16,363 nucleotides of DNA from positions 1 through 16,363 of the forward strand of contig DATKEG010000079.1 in the NCBI GenBank assembly GCA_035544515.1, read 5' to 3'. Source of the DNA: DATKEG01 sp035544515 (lineage in GTDB: Bacteria > Acidobacteriota > Vicinamibacteria > Fen-336). The notes below the pieces were generated by a model. That model did no database searches. It was not told the DNA's origin and was given only the letters and a program-made list of their open reading frames with translations. Made by a program: the position numbers and the translations under genes. Shown one piece after another: positions 13,484 through 16,363 of this stretch; within the stretch, counting starts at the first letter, position 1, and each line of letters opens with the position of its first letter.

Positions 13484-14575
13484 ATGAGCGCAACCGTGGA
13501 GGGTACCCTGCGCCCCAGAGCCGAGGCCGCGCGCGCGAAGCTCGACGCCTGGGTGCGCGAGCTGATGCAGTGGCACTTCGACCCCGCCACCGGCTGCCCC
13601 TTCTGGCTGGACTGGGCGGCGCGGGCGGACTTCGATCCCCGCCGCGAGGTGAAGGGCTACGCCGACCTCGCGCGGTTCGGTTTCTTCGAGGACGAGTGGC
13701 TGCGCGGCGGCCCGGTGCGGCGCTGGGTGCCGAAGGGGTACGCGGACAAGCCGGTCTACGTCTTCGAGACGGGCGGCAGCACCGGCGTGCCCAAGTCGCG
13801 CATCAGCGTCGACGACTTCCGCATCGACTACGAGGCCTTCAGCGAGACGCTGCCCGACGAGTTCTTCCCCAGGGGCTCGGACTGGCTGGAGGTGGGGCCG
13901 AGCGGGCCGCGCCGCCTGCGCCTGGCCGTGGAGCACCTCGCCCAGTACCGGGGCGGCATCTGCTTCCTGGTGGACCTCGACCCGCGCTGGGTGATCAAGC
14001 TGCTCAAGCGCGGCGACCCGGCCGGGGCGGAGGCCTACAAGCAGCACGTGATCGAGCAGGCGCTCACCGTGATCCGCGCGCACGACGGCGTCCGCTGCCT
14101 GTTCACCACGCCCAAGCTGCTGGAGGCGCTGTGCGAGAAGGTCTCGCTGAAGAAGGCCGGCATCACCGGCGTCTTCTGCGGGGGGACGGAGATGACGCCG
14201 CAGTTCCACCGCTTCGCGGTGGAGGAGCTGATGGAGGGCGGCTACTTCGCGCCCACCTACGGCAACACGCTCATGGGGCTGGCCGTGCACAAGCCCCGGC
14301 AGCCCGGCGACGGCTACGACATCATCTATTATCCGCCCGCCCCGCGCGCCACGATCGAGGTGGTGGACCCCGACCAGCCGGACCGCGAGGTGGAATACGG
14401 CCGCACGGGGCGCGTGCGCCTGACCACGCTCACGCGCGAGTTCTTCATGCCCCGCTTCCTCGAGCGCGACGAGGCGGAGCGCGAGCCGCCCTGCGCGGCC
14501 TACCCCTGGGACGGCGTGCGCAACGTGCGGCCGTTCTCCCGGCTCCAGGCCACGGTGGTGGAGGGGGTGTATTGA
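13484..14575 (+). CDS. LuxE/PaaK-like adenylating enzyme (acyl-AMP forming)
   Basis: A 363-residue protein. 'FETGGSTGVPKSR' (94-106) is the phosphate-binding A3 motif of adenylate-forming enzymes; 'TYGNTLMG' (258-265) fits the A5 region and 'YGRTGRVRLTT' (305-315) the A7/A8 region. The length is near that of LuxE acyl-protein synthetases and shorter than PaaK-type CoA ligases (about 430); the usual C-terminal lid domain with its catalytic Lys is short or absent. Proteins like this are often labelled phenazine antibiotic biosynthesis protein. It should activate a carboxylic acid as acyl-AMP. Its stop shares a base with the ATG of the aldehyde-dehydrogenase-fold gene (TGATG), so the two are coupled and may act in series like LuxE and LuxC. 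The substrate is unknown. Confidence 0.75.
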   Translation: MSATVEGTLRPRAEAARAKLDAWVRELMQWHFDPATGCPFWLDWAARADFDPRREVKGYADLARFGFFEDEWLRGGPVRRWVPKGYADKPVYVFETGGSTGVPKSRISVDDFRIDYEAFSETLPDEFFPRGSDWLEVGPSGPRRLRLAVEHLAQYRGGICFLVDLDPRWVIKLLKRGDPAGAEAYKQHVIEQALTVIRAHDGVRCLFTTPKLLEALCEKVSLKKAGITGVFCGGTEMTPQFHRFAVEELMEGGYFAPTYGNTLMGLAVHKPRQPGDGYDIIYYPPAPRATIEVVDPDQPDREVEYGRTGRVRLTTLTREFFMPRFLERDEAEREPPCAAYPWDGVRNVRPFSRLQATVVEGVY

Positions 14576-16011
14576 TGGCCCTCCCGCACCTCCCCGTGCT
14601 CCGCCAGGGAAGGCCGTACCGCAGCCTCGACGTGGCGAAGGTGCCGCACTTCCGGACGCGCGAGCCGTTCGTGGAGGTGAGCCAGGCCAACCCCGGTCTC
14701 GTGCGCCGGGACCTGGGCCCGGCCGCGCAGGAGAAGATGCGCGAGCGGCTCGCGCGCGTCAGCGTGGACGAGCTGATCGCCATCTGCGGCCGGGCCGCCG
14801 GACATTTCCTGGACGGCACCCTGCCCCTCGGCGACGGCGCGCAGACGCCCGAGGACTACGTCCACCAGACCTCGGCCACCACCGGCCTGCCGCACGTGAT
14901 GGTCCGCCGCAACATGCGCAAGATCCACGGCGTGCTCGCCCAGATGCGGGCGGTGCTCGAGGGCCTGACCCGCAACCTCGACACCGCCGTGCTCGACCGC
15001 GGCTCGGGCGAGGTGGGCGGCCACGTGGTGAGCTTCGTGCCGCGCGGCGCCACCGTCGGCGTCGTGCTGCCCAGCAACTCGCCGGGCGTGCACTCGCTCT
15101 GGGCGCCGGCCTTCGCCCTCAAGACGGCGCTGGTGCTCAAGCCGGGCAGCGCCGAGCCCTGGACGCCCTTCCGCATGGTGCAGGCCCTGCTCGAGGCGGG
15201 CGCGCCGCCGGAGGCTTTCGGCTACTACCCGACCGACCACGCGGGCGCCGCGGAGGTCCTGCGCCATACGGGCCGGGGCATACTCTTCGGCGACGTGGGC
15301 TCCCTGCGCGCGTGGGCCGGCGATCCGCGCGTCGAGCTGCACGGCCCCGGCTACAGCAAGGTGCTGCTCGGCCCCGACGCCTCGGAGCACTGGGAGCGCT
15401 ACCTCGACGTGATGGTGGCGTCGGTGCTGGAGAACTCGGGCCGCTCGTGCGTGAACGCCTCGGGCCTCTGGGTGACCTCCCACGGAGACGCCATCGCCGA
15501 GGCCGTGGCCGAGCGGCTGGCCGCGGTCGTCCCGCGCGCGGCCGAGGACGAGGGGGCGCAGATCGCGCCCTTCGCCAACGCACAGGTCGCGGCGCGCATC
15601 TCCGCCTCGATCGACGAGGGCCTGGCCGCGGGCGGCGCGCGCGACGTCACCGCGGCCCGCCGGCCGGGCGGCCGCCTGGTGACGCACGACGGGTGCACGT
15701 ACCTCCTGCCCACGATCGTGCGCTGCGACAGCGCGGAGCATCCGCTGGCCAACCGGGAGTTCCTGTTCCCGTTCGCCAGCGTGGTCGAGGTGCGGCCGGA
15801 AGAGGTCCCGCAGCGGCTGGGGCCGACGCTCGTGCTCACGGCCATCACCTCCGAGGCGCCGATCGTGCGCCGCCTGCTCACCTCGCCCCTCGTCCACCGG
15901 CTCAACCTCGGCCCCATCCCGACGCCCCAGATCAGCTGGGACCAGCCCCACGAGGGCAACCTCTTCGACCACCTCTACGCTCGGCGCGCCTACCAGCAGG
16001 CGCTGGCCTAG
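14575..16011 (+). CDS. Aldehyde-dehydrogenase-superfamily enzyme, possible acyl reductase
   Basis: A 478-residue protein of the aldehyde dehydrogenase fold. 'VPRGATVGVVLPSNSPGVHS' (155-174) and 'LVLKPGSAEPWTPFRMVQAL' (186-205) form the NAD(P) site, Glu254 in 'VELHGPGYSKVLL' aligns with the general-base Glu region, and 'NSGRSCVNASGLWV' (287-300) presents the catalytic Cys292. 'NREFLFPFASVVEV' (393-406) replaces the usual EEiFGPV motif. It could oxidise an aldehyde or, as in LuxC, reduce an activated acyl group through an acyl-Cys intermediate. One-base overlap with the adenylating enzyme favours the second reading. The divergence from standard motifs (no GQxC around the Cys) also sets it apart from ordinary detoxifying dehydrogenases. 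The glycosyltransferase gene starts 5 bases after its stop. Confidence 0.85.
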   Translation: MALPHLPVLRQGRPYRSLDVAKVPHFRTREPFVEVSQANPGLVRRDLGPAAQEKMRERLARVSVDELIAICGRAAGHFLDGTLPLGDGAQTPEDYVHQTSATTGLPHVMVRRNMRKIHGVLAQMRAVLEGLTRNLDTAVLDRGSGEVGGHVVSFVPRGATVGVVLPSNSPGVHSLWAPAFALKTALVLKPGSAEPWTPFRMVQALLEAGAPPEAFGYYPTDHAGAAEVLRHTGRGILFGDVGSLRAWAGDPRVELHGPGYSKVLLGPDASEHWERYLDVMVASVLENSGRSCVNASGLWVTSHGDAIAEAVAERLAAVVPRAAEDEGAQIAPFANAQVAARISASIDEGLAAGGARDVTAARRPGGRLVTHDGCTYLLPTIVRCDSAEHPLANREFLFPFASVVEVRPEEVPQRLGPTLVLTAITSEAPIVRRLLTSPLVHRLNLGPIPTPQISWDQPHEGNLFDHLYARRAYQQALA

Positions 16012-16016
16012 CGGAT

Positions 16017-16363
16017 GTGAGGATCCTGGCCATCACCGCCGGCGCGGGCGAGATGTACTGCGGGAGCTGCCTGCGCGACAACGCGCTGGCCGCGGAGCTG
16101 ATCGCGCGCGGCCACGACGTCTCGCTGCTGCCGATCTACACCCCGACCACCACCGACGAGCCCAACGTCAGCGACGACCGGGTGTTCTTCGGCGGGGTGA
16201 GCGTCTACCTGCAGCAGCACGTGCCCCTTTTCCGCAAGACGCCCTGGCTGCTCGACCGCATCTGGGACTCGGGGCCGGTGATCCGCGCGCTGGCCGGCCG
16301 CTCCGTGTCCGTGAACCCGCGCCTGCTGGGCGAGCTGACCCTCTCGATGCTCAAGGGCGAGGA
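16017..16363 (+). CDS. GT-B glycosyltransferase (family 4-like), N-terminal part, cut by window end
   Basis: The first 115 residues are present. The GTG at 16017 is the only sensible start, 5 bases after the preceding TAG; the overlapping ATG is followed at once by TGA. 'RILAITAGAGEMYCGSCLRD' followed by 'NALAAELIARGHDVSLLPIY' is the glycine-rich loop and first Rossmann strand-helix of GT-B family 4 glycosyltransferases. A 'TPTTTDEPNVSDDRVFFGGV' segment follows. The two Cys at residues 15 and 18 (CGSC) lie in the acceptor loop and are unusual. The donor-binding C-terminal half is outside the window. As the fourth gene of the TonB-receptor operon it may glycosylate the product of the ligase-reductase pair; this is inference. 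Confidence 0.85.
   Translation, partial: MRILAITAGAGEMYCGSCLRDNALAAELIARGHDVSLLPIYTPTTTDEPNVSDDRVFFGGVSVYLQQHVPLFRKTPWLLDRIWDSGPVIRALAGRSVSVNPRLLGELTLSMLKGE

Noticed and set aside
11288..14290. Minus-strand frame extending about 1000 codons upstream of murB
   Set aside because: The extension runs antisense to the TonB receptor and ligase genes and has low-complexity composition. MurB is complete from ATG 11287, so the extension is an open-frame artefact of high GC.
16013..16020. ATG at 16015 as the start of the glycosyltransferase
   Set aside because: It is followed at once by TGA (ATGTGA); the overlapping GTG at 16017 opens the conserved frame.
1..16363. CRISPR array, tRNA, rRNA or insertion sequence
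   Set aside because: No regularly spaced repeats, cloverleaf-like segments, transposase motifs or terminal inverted repeats were seen by eye; a tRNAscan, Infernal or ISfinder search would be decisive but was not run.

Overview
The window is very GC-rich DNA, coding almost wall to wall, with no RNA gene, CRISPR array or insertion sequence that I can see. A PadR regulator next to a 920-residue permease of the ADOP type (acidobacterial duplicated orphan permease) points to Acidobacteriota or a related GC-rich soil lineage. Outer-membrane genes (TonB-dependent receptor, secretin-like protein) and murB show a diderm cell with peptidoglycan. The species cannot be fixed from the sequence alone.

Layout. 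(1) 1-331: the 3' end of a HEAT-repeat gene. (2) 335-3443, minus: a PadR regulator followed by its ADOP/MacB-like permease. (3) 3549-5226, plus: a stress or toxin-antitoxin-like island. It holds a second, divergent PadR-like winged-helix protein, overlapping a nucleotidyltransferase of the MNT/AbiEii-like superfamily, and then a ribbon-helix-helix antitoxin overlapping a MazF toxin. (4) 5250-11287, minus: a tightly packed run of murB, family-2 glycosyltransferase, CMD/AhpD-like protein, FAD oxidoreductase, radical SAM enzyme, calcineurin-like phosphoesterase, Cys/His-rich two-helix membrane protein and short secretin-like protein. (5) 11381-16363, plus: TonB-dependent receptor, LuxE/PaaK-like adenylating enzyme, aldehyde-dehydrogenase-fold enzyme and the start of a GT-B glycosyltransferase (cut by the window end), with junctions of 9, -1 and 5 bases.

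How they may work together. The glycosyltransferase and CMD protein of region 4 resemble families that accompany radical SAM enzymes in arsenosugar-type clusters. The radical SAM enzyme here does not look like ArsS and no ArsM is present, so a related but different modification pathway is likely. Its phosphoesterase has lost the Asp-x-His metal motif and its CMD protein has lost one of the two redox cysteines. Region 5 looks like a carboxylate activation and reduction pair, similar in logic to LuxE/LuxC, cotranscribed with an outer-membrane importer. The candidates for an undescribed system are the PadR-nucleotidyltransferase pair, the radical SAM operon and the receptor-ligase-reductase operon.
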